From CAVOGJ01 sp963700865 (GTDB taxonomy: Bacteria; Planctomycetota; Planctomycetia; Pirellulales; Pirellulaceae), in contig CAVOZC010000001.1 of the NCBI GenBank assembly GCA_963700865.1, positions 496,001-560,000 on the forward strand: a stretch of 64,000 nucleotides of DNA. Reading direction: 5' to 3'. Under the pieces are notes generated by a model. The model was not told the DNA's origin. It did not search any database and was given only the letters and a program-made list of their open reading frames with translations. Shown piece after piece: positions 56,944-64,000 of the stretch. The first letter of the stretch is position 1. Every line of letters begins with the position of its first letter. Both the position numbers and the translations under genes were made by a program.

Positions 56944-56990
56944 GCGTAGGAACCGTCTTTTCAAAGTCTCTCGGCCAATACCGCTCGGCA

Positions 56991-57087
56991 CGTTTAACCG
57001 AGCCGCAGGCGTACGTGTTTGTTGGCATTGTGGGGGGTCCGCCGTTTGTGGGTGCGTCCGCATACGCCTGCGGCTAACGGTTAAACG
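56991..57087. repeat. Long imperfect palindrome
   Basis: Left arm CGTTTAACCGAGCCGCAGG (56991-57009) continuing CGTACG; right arm CATACGCCTGCGGCTAACGG (57061-57080) continuing TTAAACG. They pair over about 25 bases with two small bulges and a 45-base centre. The ends (CGTTTAACCG, CGGTTAAACG) resemble those of the element at 35049-35252. Confidence 0.82.
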
Positions 57088-57229
57088 GATTTGCGGATCG
57101 CCGGCGTCCCCCAGCAAGCACCCCCTCGGGGCCGGTTCGCCGGCACGGCGTACCCCCCCAAGTGGACGCCGAGCTCCCCCCCACCCGGAGCAACTGCCAA
57201 GGAAAGGCATGAATTTTTGAGTTTAGGCA

Positions 57230-57590
57230 AAATAGCTATTTGACAGCATGAAGAAGTCCACCCATAATCGGAGTCATCGATAGAGCCCGCCATGGGCCTG
57301 CGTAAGTCAAGTCCTTGAGGAGCAAGTTAGTGATGTCGAGCCAGCGACCATCTCGTTTCGGAAGCAGTCCGTTACTGCACCGACGGTTTGTGTCGCGAAT
57401 CCATGTCTGCCGCGGGCAGGTATCTGGATGCACTCTGCATCACGCCGTGTCGACTCTGCGAATCGGGTCACGCTGACACGTTTTTTGAACTCTGATGTCG
57501 TTTTGTTGTTCGTCAGTGTGTTAGTAAGTCGGGCATTCCACGAATCGACTTTGACAAGCCACCTTTTTTCATCTGCATGGAGTTGAACCA
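57230..57590 (+). promoter_or_regulatory. Long leader of PEP-CTERM gene 1 (conserved with gene 2)
   Basis: The 360 bases before the ATG at 57591 are similar to those before the ATG at 58838. Shared blocks include AGGAGCAAGT, CCATGTCTGCCGCGGGCAG, ATCTGGATGCACTCTGCATC, ACGCCGTGTCGACTCTGCGA and ACTTTGACAAGCCACC, then CATCTGC and TGGAGTTGAACCA just before the start. No open frame is conserved. CTGCCGCGGGCAG and GGATGCACTCTGCATCACG can form hairpins, so a structured untranslated leader or promoter module is likely. Confidence 0.6.
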
Positions 57591-58253
57591 ATGAGAATGA
57601 GTTTTGCCGCTGGCATGTTGGCCCTGGTGATGACGGCGACGAGCGCCTTTGGCGGTTACATGATTACCCAGACGGCCGCGCCCGGTACTCCGCCTTTGAA
57701 TGGACCCTACATCACCTTTGACGAGCCCAACGTGCCGACCGGAGATGTAGGCGATCCGTTTACATTCTATCAAGCCAGCGACGATCTCGTCTTCGGCAGC
57801 TTTGAAGGCGGTATTGAGCCCTATGGGATAGGCGCTTTTCCTGCCGATACAGGCGGCGGCAGCGGGAATCAGATCATGGGTTTCTTCCGATTGCGCATGA
57901 CGTTTACGAAACCCGTGGATGCGGTGACGTTTCAAGGCTGGGCGAGTGGCTCCCCAAGTTTTCCCTTTGGCGGCATTAACGTCTTCGTTGGAAGTAATCG
58001 CACGAGCGATTTTGATCCGTTCGTCGCGCAATACACCGGTGTCGCCCCTTACGCCGGTATCGGCGATGAGTGGTTCAACGTCCGTGCCGATGGTGGCGAC
58101 ACGTTTGATGAAATCATCTTCTTCAATGGAGCTTTCAACAGCTTTAGCCAGTTCATCGACAACGTAAACTATCGCATTGTCCCCGAGCCCAACGCCCTGG
58201 GCCTGGGAATGCTGGCGAGCCTGGCTGGCTTGGCCTTCCGCCGTCGTCGCTAA
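57591..58253 (+). CDS. PEP-CTERM sorted secreted protein (copy 1)
   Basis: 220 residues. Signal peptide MSFAAGMLALVMTATSAFGG, a beta-rich mature part (YITFDEPNVPTGDVGDPFTF, VTFQGWASGSP, DEWFNVRADGGDTFDEIIFF) and a PEP-CTERM tail, VPEPNALGLGMLASLAGLAF then RRRR. The tail directs recognition by exosortase and export to the surface or matrix. The next gene is a tandem duplicate. The closest recognisable feature is a jelly-roll-like secreted domain of unknown ligand. An intrinsic terminator follows 29 bases after the stop. Confidence 0.88.
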   Translation: MRMSFAAGMLALVMTATSAFGGYMITQTAAPGTPPLNGPYITFDEPNVPTGDVGDPFTFYQASDDLVFGSFEGGIEPYGIGAFPADTGGGSGNQIMGFFRLRMTFTKPVDAVTFQGWASGSPSFPFGGINVFVGSNRTSDFDPFVAQYTGVAPYAGIGDEWFNVRADGGDTFDEIIFFNGAFNSFSQFIDNVNYRIVPEPNALGLGMLASLAGLAFRRRR

Positions 58254-58281
58254 GCAACGAAATTCCAACAGACCAATCACG

Positions 58282-58317
58282 ACGTCGAGACCCGATCCGG
58301 GTCTCGACGTTTTTTTA
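58282..58317 (+). terminator. Intrinsic terminator of PEP-CTERM gene 1
   Basis: CGTCGAGACCC, loop GATCC-type, GGGTCTCGACG, then TTTTTTT. A near-identical stem follows the second copy, so the terminator was duplicated with the gene. Confidence 0.93.
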
Positions 58318-58479
58318 TGCGTCCAACGGCTGAGCCAGGAAGCGGACCGCGCCACCAGCGGCACCCCCCCAAACGGAGGGGGGCGGGAAAGAAGTACGGC
58401 TGCGGCGTCTGAGGGCGGGAAAGCGGTTTTTCCCGACAATCACTGGCGGGCTGGACGGACGAAAAATGATTGAATTTGG

Positions 58480-58837
58480 GGAAACTAGGCCTTTGACAGA
58501 ACGGAGAAACTTTGAGATACTTCCGGCCAAGGCGGCCGACATGGGTTGCCGTCAGCAAGAACCGTGAGGAGCAAGTCAGTGATGCCGAGCCAGCGACCGT
58601 ATCGTTTCGAGAGCAGTTTGCCACTGCGCCGACGATGTTGGTTGCGATTCCATGTCTGCCGCGGGCAGATATCTGGATGCACTCTGCATCACGCCGTGTC
58701 GACTCTGCGAATCAAGTCCCGCTGACACGTTTTTGAATTTTGATGTCGTGCTGTTGTTCGTCTGTTTCTTCCGAGCCAGGGGTTCCACAGAACGACTTTG
58801 ACAAGCCACCTTTTTTCATCTGCCTGGAGTTGAACCA
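58480..58837 (+). promoter_or_regulatory. Long leader of PEP-CTERM gene 2
   Basis: Counterpart of the leader at 57230-57590. It has the same blocks in the same order (AGGAGCAAGTCAGTGATG, CCGCGGGCAGATATCTGGAT, GCATCACGCCGTGTCGACTC, ACTTTGACAAGCCACC, TGGAGTTGAACCA). Spacer lengths are nearly equal, and the differences are mostly substitutions. Confidence 0.6.
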
Positions 58838-59488
58838 ATGAGAACGAGTTTTGCCGCTGGCGTGCTGGCCCTGTTTATGACCGCGACGAGCGTCTTTGGT
58901 GGTTACATGGTTACCCAGACGGCCGCACCCGGCTTTCCGCCTCTGAACGGCCCCTACATCACGTTTGACGAGCCCAACGTGCCGACCGGTTTTGTGGGCG
59001 ATCCGTTCACTTTCTATCAAAACAGTGATGACGTCATCTTCACCAGCGGCAACGGACTCCTGGTCGTCGCCCCTAACGTCGCCGCCACGGGAGGTCTCGG
59101 CAGCGGCAACCAATTGGAAGGCGGCTTTCAGGTTAATATGACCTTCACACAGCCCGTGGATGCGTTGACATTCCAGGGGTGGGCCACGGGAAGTGCCAAT
59201 CCGCCGTTCGGTGGTTGGAGTGTCGTCGTTCGAGATCAAAACGGCAACTCGGTTTTCCAAACGCTTGGCAATCCCGGAGTTCCTTTTGGCGGCGCCGGTA
59301 ACGAATGGTTCAACGTCCGAGCCGACGGTGGCGATAACTTCTGGGGCGTTACGTTTTTCAACGGCGCGTTCAACTCGTTCTCTTCCTACGTGGACAACGT
59401 GAACTTCCGCGTCGTGCCCGAACCCAATGCCCTGGGCCTGGGATTGCTCGCCAGCCTCGCCGGCTTGGCCTTCCGACGCCGTCGCTAA
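58838..59488 (+). CDS. PEP-CTERM sorted secreted protein (copy 2)
   Basis: 216 residues, paralogous to the preceding gene along its whole length: signal TSFAAGVLALFMTATSVFGG, YITFDEPNVPTGFVGDPFTF, DALTFQGWATGSANPPFGGW, NEWFNVRADGGDNFWGVTFF and tail VPEPNALGLGLLASLAGLAF with RRRR. The middle (about residues 60-90) is the least conserved part and may determine binding. The duplicated unit includes leader, gene and terminator. Confidence 0.88.
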   Translation: MRTSFAAGVLALFMTATSVFGGYMVTQTAAPGFPPLNGPYITFDEPNVPTGFVGDPFTFYQNSDDVIFTSGNGLLVVAPNVAATGGLGSGNQLEGGFQVNMTFTQPVDALTFQGWATGSANPPFGGWSVVVRDQNGNSVFQTLGNPGVPFGGAGNEWFNVRADGGDNFWGVTFFNGAFNSFSSYVDNVNFRVVPEPNALGLGLLASLAGLAFRRRR

Positions 59489-59517
59489 CCAGCGAAACTC
59501 CTTCCAACCAACCACGC

Positions 59518-59551
59518 CGTCGAGACCCTTATGGGTCTCGACGTTTTTTTT
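59518..59551. terminator. Intrinsic terminator shared with the convergent pxpC end
   Basis: CGTCGAGACCC (59518-59528), loop TTAT, GGGTCTCGACG (59533-59543), then T8. It overlaps the stop codon of the opposing pxpC gene at 59550, so it lies exactly between the convergent genes. Confidence 0.9.
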
Positions 59552-60440
59552 ATGCGTCCGACTCCTGGACCACGAACCGCACCTTTCCGCCCAACCGCAC
59601 CCGCACGAAGCGGGCCAAGGCGGTCGAGTCGAGATAACCGATCCTTGGATAGCCTCCGGTTGTTTGCCCGTCTCGTAGGACAACCAGTGGATCTCCGGAG
59701 GGTGGCGACTGCACGCATCCGGGGACCACGGCCACACTGTCGAGCAGTAGCGGGCCGTCGCAGCGGAGTGGGGGGCCGGTCAGCCGAGCGGCCATACGAT
59801 TGTAAGACGGTGTCACCTGAAATGGCTGGGCGAACAGGTCCCGTTGCGACGTCGACGCTAACGACGGAAATTCAGGGCCCCGCCACAAGGGAATCGTGAC
59901 CGCGTCGATCGCCGGCCAACTCATTTCCTCCACTTCCCGGACAATCTCCATGGCCAGCCGCTCCGCCACGGGCTCGTCCCAGCCGACGGTCTGACCGCGC
60001 TGCAGCGGGCGGCCGCCTCCGTACCCCAACCCGCCACTGGTATCGCAGGCCAGCGAGCCCCCTGCCCGGTCTCCCTGCAATTCACCGGCGATGGCCAGAT
60101 AGCCCCACAGTCCGTTCTCGGCCGGTCGCCCTGACAAAACCGCACCAGCGGGTACTCGGATCGTGCGATCGCGGGGAATCGATGTGTCATCCAATGACCA
60201 GTGAAAATCGGCACCACTCAGTCCGATCAGGGCCGGCGTGAGAAACCGCAGCCGTGGGGGGACGAGCGCGCACTCGATGGCGGCCGAGCCGGGCCGATTC
60301 TGAACAATGGCCGTGGCCCAGCGGTAAGCGTCTCGATCCATGGCGCCGCTGGGACTGACCGACCAATAGGCCCAGCCGAGCCGGCCTTCATCCTGAATCG
60401 TGGTCAGCGTCCCGCCGTGCAGCACCTCAACCGCGCCCAT
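59550..60440 (-). CDS. pxpC: 5-oxoprolinase subunit C (KipA-type biotin-dependent carboxyltransferase family)
   Basis: About 296 residues. The start LHGGTLTTIQDEGRLGWAYW, SPSGAMDRDAYRWA, the AAIECALVPPRLRF strand, and GLSGADFHW then LSGRPAENGLWGYLAIAGEL match the PxpC/KipA family. With PxpA and PxpB it hydrolyses 5-oxoproline to glutamate using ATP. The gene order on the minus strand is pxpA, pxpB, pxpC with short overlaps, a single operon. Its start overlaps the pxpB end by 14 bases. Confidence 0.92.
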   Translation of the reverse strand: MGAVEVLHGGTLTTIQDEGRLGWAYWSVSPSGAMDRDAYRWATAIVQNRPGSAAIECALVPPRLRFLTPALIGLSGADFHWSLDDTSIPRDRTIRVPAGAVLSGRPAENGLWGYLAIAGELQGDRAGGSLACDTSGGLGYGGGRPLQRGQTVGWDEPVAERLAMEIVREVEEMSWPAIDAVTIPLWRGPEFPSLASTSQRDLFAQPFQVTPSYNRMAARLTGPPLRCDGPLLLDSVAVVPGCVQSPPSGDPLVVLRDGQTTGGYPRIGYLDSTALARFVRVRLGGKVRFVVQESDA

Positions 60441-61145
60441 GGTAAGCCCTCCACGATAGGGCCTCGTCCTTCAGCTGTTGGAACTCGTCAGGCTCCAGCC
60501 GTTCGAGCACCACTTCGTCTCCCGGCAAGTAGTCCACCGGCGGCCAGGCCGTCGTTTCGAGTGTGCGGATGGCCACTTCTCCCACCACGTTCCAGCCCGC
60601 GGGACTCGACCGACCATACACACCCACATAAGGTCCGCCCACGGCCAGTGTGCCGGCGGGCACGGAGCGGACCGGATGGTCAAGCCGCGGACAGTGCATC
60701 TCCGTTGGGCAAGCCACCGAGGTAAAGAAAACCGGGCAGGAATCCCAACATGGCGATCGTGTAGGTGGGTTCGATCAGCCGCTGCTGATACGTGGCCCGA
60801 TCCAGTCCGGTTTGCTGCTCAATCCGCGTCCAGTCACAGGCATGCGTGCGATCCGAAGAACTGGCACGGGAGTCGCCAACGGCGGGGAGCCGCCGCCGCG
60901 GACAAGCGCAAGGAGGCCAGTTGCGACAGGGACGCGGGTGAATAGCGGCGGTTGACACGCAGGCAGATCTCCTGGGGAGTCGCAATCACGTCCGTAATGA
61001 AGTCCAACCGTGCGTCCAGGATCGCCTTACCCCAACGAGGCAGTCGCGGATCCGACCGGCCGTCATGGGGGCGCAGCAGGAGCAGCTCGTCGGCCAGCAA
61101 TTGGACCGCGAATGATAGCTCGTCAAGCCGGACGAAGCGCGACAT
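60427..61145 (-). CDS. pxpB: 5-oxoprolinase subunit B (KipI family), two frameshifts
   Basis: Pieces in three frames make one KipI/PxpB protein of about 239 residues. From ATG 61145: SRFVRLDELSFAVQLLADEL, LDFITDVIATPQEICL. Frame break near 60850, then HACDWTRIEQQTGLDRATYQ, PTYTIAMLGFLPGFLYLGGL. Second break near 60706 (one extra A), then TEMHCPRLDHPVRSVPAG, VGGPYVGVYG, SPAGWNVVGE and DYLPGDEVVLERLEPDEFQQ. LGFLPGFLYLGGL and VPAGTLAVGG are the family motifs. It overlaps pxpA by 23 bases and pxpC by 14. Confidence 0.83.
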
Positions 61146-61890
61146 GGTGATCCTGCAGAAAGTCGTGAACGCGTTTGGCCAGCCGCGGGGCCGCGGGGGC
61201 ATCCCCGTGGAGACACACCGTTGCGACTTGCAGCGAATGGCAGTTACCATCATGATCGGTCACGTGGCCCGCCAGCAATTCAGCCAATTGGCTTAGCACG
61301 GCATCTTCCGCTTCGAGAAGTGCTGCGGGATGGGTCCGCGGCTGCAAGCGATTGCGGCCCGCATAGCGGCGATCGAGAAAGCCTTCGGGGACGAAGCGGA
61401 CGCCATGGGTTCCGCAGATCTCGTCCAAATGCGTGCCGGCCATGCCGATGATCAATAATGCGGGATCGAGGTGTTTCACCAAGGCGACGAACGCATCGGC
61501 GAGTTCCGCATCGTGCGCGACGTCGTGATAGAGCGCGCCATGCGGTTTTACATGTCGTAATTCTGTTCCCATTCGTTTCGTGATCGACCGCAGCCGTCCG
61601 ATTTGTTCGCGGAGGCTCGCCATGAGTTGGTATCTGGGAAGTGTCATGGTGACCCGCCCGAACCGTTCCCGATCCGGATAGGAGGGATGGGCTCCGATGG
61701 CAACGTCGTGTGCCATGGCAGCTTGGACGGTGGCGATGATGCCCGGCAGGTCGCCTCCGTGCGCGCCGCAGCCGACGTTGCACGACGAGACGAAGGGGAG
61801 GATATCGAGATCATGATTGTCCGGATCGAGCGCGGCATGTTCGCCCATGTCACAATTGACGTCGATCGTAGACAGCATGCGGACATCCAT
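61123..61890 (-). CDS. pxpA: 5-oxoprolinase subunit A (LamB/YcsF family)
   Basis: About 255 residues from ATG 61890 (another ATG at 61878). TIDVNCDMGEHAALD is the typical start, with VSSCNVGCGAHGGDLPGI, IGAHPSYPDRERFGR, HVKPHGALYHDVAHDAEL, FVPEGFLDRRYAGRNRL and VATVCLHGDAP following. All are conserved metal or active-site segments of the family. It converts 5-oxoproline to glutamate together with PxpB and PxpC. The upstream open frame to 62025 is REP sequence, not part of the gene. Confidence 0.93.
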   Translation of the reverse strand: MDVRMLSTIDVNCDMGEHAALDPDNHDLDILPFVSSCNVGCGAHGGDLPGIIATVQAAMAHDVAIGAHPSYPDRERFGRVTMTLPRYQLMASLREQIGRLRSITKRMGTELRHVKPHGALYHDVAHDAELADAFVALVKHLDPALLIIGMAGTHLDEICGTHGVRFVPEGFLDRRYAGRNRLQPRTHPAALLEAEDAVLSQLAELLAGHVTDHDGNCHSLQVATVCLHGDAPAAPRLAKRVHDFLQDHHVALRPA

Positions 61891-61969
61891 TACGGAAGAT
61901 AGGGGCGTGGTGAGCGTTTGATGGTTCCCCAGCCAATTCCGATGGTACCGGGTGGTATCGGCCGGCAAC

Positions 61970-62705
61970 ACCCGTGAGCCGAAGGCCAATATCATCGTAG
62001 CCTGGGGCAACGCCCCGGGACCCATCAGGCATCGCAGGCCGTTGGCCGAAGGCCAACATCATCGTAGCCTGGGGCAACGCCCCAGGTCCCATCAGCATCG
62101 CCGCCCGTTGGCCGAAGGCCAACGTCGTCGTAGCCTGGGGCAACGCCCCAGGATTTCGAGCCGGAATTTCCATCTTGGCCGCAGGCCAAGCTCACCCCGA
62201 ACGTGCCGCCCGCGAACCACGGGCCACGCATGGTTCCGAAACGCGGATGTCGGGTCCGGCCGACGCGCAGGTTGAATTTGGCCTACGGCCAAAACGGGCG
62301 GAGTCGCGACGATCACCGTCCTGGGGCGATGCCCCAGGCTACGGTAAACTTGGCCTGCGGCCAACATCGTGACGCTCCCGGCGAAAGCGGGTCGTGCCGC
62401 CGCGCCGGGAGCCGGGAGCCGGGAGTGAATTTGGCCTAAGTCCCAGACGACATTGGCTGACCCATCGCACCGGTACTCGCTCCGATGCCGGGACATGCTC
62501 GGATTGCCCCCATGACAATCGCCGGGCAGGCTCGAACACGCAACGGTCCCGACGGCTGAACTTGACTGACCTTGGTGAATACCGATCGCACCGGGGGGTT
62601 GGCCGCAGGCCAACCTCATCGTAGCCTGGGGCGATGCCCCAGGATTTCGAGCCCGAATTCTCATCTTGGCCGCAGGCCAAGCTCACCCGATTCGTCAGCG
62701 ACACC
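61970..62705. repeat. Left REP cluster of a RAYT element
   Basis: Palindromic units TTGGCCGAAGGCCAAC plus spacer CATCATCGTAG plus CCTGGGGCAACGCCCCAGG occur at about 61978, 62042, 62108 and 62599. An inverted unit lies at 62320-62366 (CCTGGGGCGATGCCCCAGG, CTACGG, TTGGCCTGCGGCCAAC). Related half-units lie near 62174, 62274 and 62675. Both halves of each unit are hairpins. Confidence 0.92.
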
Positions 62706-62725
62706 CGACATCCGAGGAGCCATCC

Positions 62726-63178
62726 ATGCCTCAATCACTCAGCAAACTCTATGCGCACTTGATCTTCAGCACCAAGGACCGGTATCCGTATCTCGACAAT
62801 GAAGTCCGGCCCCAAATGCATGGTTATCTCGCCACCGTGCTGCGTGATTTGGGGTCTCCCTACGCGGTTGTAGGCGGCGTGGCCGATCATGTGCACATTC
62901 TCTTCGACATGGGGAAGAAGCACGCACCCGTGCTATTCGTCGAAAAGATCAAACGCGAATCATCAAAGTTCGTGAAGACTCTCGGGACACGATACAAGAA
63001 ATTCTACTGGCAACGCGGGTACGGTATGTTTTCCGTCAGCCCGACGCATCGCGATGATGTCGAAGCGTACGTTCGCAACCAGGAAGAACATCATCGCACG
63101 CTGACGTTTCAGGACGAGTTCCGCATGTTTCTCCGGCGGTATGGGATGGATTACGATGAGAAATATGTGTGGGATTGA
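62726..63178 (+). mobile_element. REP-associated tyrosine transposase (RAYT; IS200/IS605-like TnpA)
   Basis: 150 residues: SLSKLYAHLIFSTKDRYPYL at the start, GVADHVHILFDMGK with the HUH metal motif near residue 62, and VEAYVRNQEEHHRTLTFQDE with the putative catalytic Tyr near 118. RAYTs are single-domain Y1 transposases thought to spread REP hairpins. It sits between two blocks of REP units, with a REP ending 22 bases before the start. ATG 62726 is preferred over an open frame from 62666 within the repeat. No tnpB is present. Confidence 0.93.
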
Positions 63179-63239
63179 TCCACGCGTGAGGCCGTGCGCC
63201 TTGATCCTTCGCAGCCACGTTTCTGGGACGAGGCCCACC

Positions 63240-63640
63240 TTGACGCCCGTTGGCCGAAGGCCTACGTCATCGTAGCCCCGGGGCAACGCCCCAGGCCCCA
63301 TCAGGCACCGCAGGCCGTTGGCCGAAGGCCAACATCATCGTAGCCTGGGGCAACGCCCCAGGTTGACGCACCGATGACCAACCTTGGCCGAAGGCCAAGC
63401 TCACCCCGCACGTGCGCCCGCGAACCACGGGACACGCATGGTTCCGAAACGCGGATGTCGGGCCGGGACGGCGCGCCAGGATGAATTTGGCCTACGGCCA
63501 AAACGGGACACGTGATGGGCACCTTCCTGGGGCGATGCCCCAGGCTACGGTAAATTTGGCCTACGGCCAACATCGTGACGCTGGCGGCGAAAACGGGTCG
63601 GGAGGGCGTGCCGGGATGAATTTGGACTACGGCCAACGAC
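63240..63640. repeat. Right REP cluster of the RAYT element
   Basis: REP units at about 63250 and 63318, half-units near 63384 and 63482, and an inverted unit at 63526-63573. The block from 63318 to 63590 repeats the order of the left block 62108-62376, including the non-palindromic stretch with CACGCATGGTTCCGAAACGC, so a block of about 270 bp is duplicated in direct orientation around the transposase. Confidence 0.9.
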
Positions 63641-64000
63641 TCATTGAAACACGCGGACGATGGAAAACGCGCCCAACAGCAGGGTGATCATCACGACGGC
63701 CAGTCCCAACGCATTCTGCCAGGGCCGATTGACCTGATCGCCCATGATGGTGCGGCGATTCGTGAGCCACAAGAGAAAGCCGGCCACGAGCGGCAGGAGC
63801 AGTCCGTTCAGGACTTGCACGGTGGCAATCAGCGCCACCGGTCGATAACCGAGCGAGGCGACCATGGTTCCCACGGCCACGACCGCTATCCACACGGAGC
63901 GGAAGCGGGGGGACGATTCGTCGTGCGACCAACCCCAAATTCCGGCGGCGGCATAGGCGGCCGCCATGGGGGCAGTCAGTGCCGAACTGAGTCCGGCCGC
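63641..64000 (-). CDS. Nramp-family divalent metal transporter, C-terminal part
   Basis: Runs off the right edge. The visible residues are GLSSALTAPMAAAYAAAGIW, then helices VWIAVVAVGTMVASLGYRPV, LIATVQVLNGLLLPLVAGFL and NALGLAVVMITLLLGAFSI, ending VRVFQ. These match the last helices of Nramp (MntH-like) metal/proton symporters. Nramp-like genes are often linked to pxpABC, and here it points into pxpA, so they probably formed one operon before the REP/RAYT block entered. Confidence 0.85.
   Translation of the reverse strand, partial: AAGLSSALTAPMAAAYAAAGIWGWSHDESSPRFRSVWIAVVAVGTMVASLGYRPVALIATVQVLNGLLLPLVAGFLLWLTNRRTIMGDQVNRPWQNALGLAVVMITLLLGAFSIVRVFQ

Larger units (their letters stand above)
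56690..56945 (+). ncRNA. Candidate short structured transcript with mini-ORF
   Basis: A self-contained unit: a possible promoter (TTGCCA near 56654 with AT-rich CTAAATAGATA about 17 bases on), a GC-rich leader, a 16-base Shine-Dalgarno-like stretch (56776-56791), a 13-codon frame, a strong hairpin at 56838-56866 (CCGGCGGGTTG, CAACCACCGG), and an intrinsic terminator at 56908-56943. I do not recognise a known RNA family. It might be a leader peptide unit or a small RNA. The parts are visible; transcription is inferred. Confidence 0.45.

Noticed and set aside
62726..63178. Complete IS200/IS605 element with TnpB
   Set aside because: Only the TnpA-like gene is present, and its surroundings are REP hairpins, which fits a RAYT rather than an insertion sequence.

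Overview
The window looks like a chromosome segment from a planctomycete, most likely of the Pirellula/Blastopirellula type. The grounds are two DUF1559 prepilin-like proteins, three PEP-CTERM sorted secreted proteins (one with dockerin-like repeats), Tat-targeted Gfo/Idh/MocA oxidoreductases, tandem secreted amidohydrolases, ECF sigma factor/serine-threonine kinase pairs, leucine-rich-repeat lipoproteins and high G+C. This is a family-level inference; no 16S gene is present.

Layout. 0-1.6 kb: a His-rich DUF1559 protein and a Cys/His-rich secreted peptide. 1.7-8.2 kb: envelope lipid traffic (MlaE, MlaF, MlaD), a PEGA lipoprotein, a PP2C phosphatase and an LptF/LptG permease. 8.6-13.9 kb: NAD(P)HX epimerase, M24 aminopeptidase, AccB, AccC and a PPi-type phosphofructokinase. 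14-21 kb: MscS channel, TerB-like protein, MsrA, phosphohexomutase, Gfo/Idh/MocA oxidoreductase, ApbE and tRNA-Ser(GCU). 21-28.5 kb: accessory DNA with one structured repeat, a dockerin/PEP-CTERM protein and two paralogous sigma-factor/kinase loci that have decayed in complementary ways. 28.6-35.3 kb: PQQ-propeller protein, SOUL protein, a nine-unit array of nested palindromes directly 3' of csrA, AmrS, and a diverged relative of the array unit. 35.5-45.5 kb: DUF1559 protein with a lipoprotein, M1 aminopeptidase, two amidohydrolase-family proteins and YacG. 45.6-52.3 kb: a membrane protein, two LRR lipoproteins around a Gfo/Idh/MocA gene, and an EboE-like protein. 52.6-56.6 kb: a giant membrane-anchored coiled-coil protein with a histone-H1-like tail. 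56.7-59.5 kb: a candidate short transcript with an unusually long Shine-Dalgarno, then a duplicated PEP-CTERM pair with a conserved long leader. 59.5-64 kb: the 5-oxoprolinase genes pxpA, pxpB and pxpC and the end of an Nramp transporter, separated by a REP-associated transposase embedded in palindromic repeats.

Two general points matter. First, about fifteen genes or gene parts carry apparent single-base frameshifts, several in short homopolymers. That density is more easily explained by sequence error than by decay, so I report merged genes and mark the break points. Second, the most unusual content is non-coding: several families of nested inverted repeats. One forms a tandem array next to csrA and places GGAUGU, the core of the CsrA-binding consensus, in a predicted hairpin loop of each full unit on the csrA strand.
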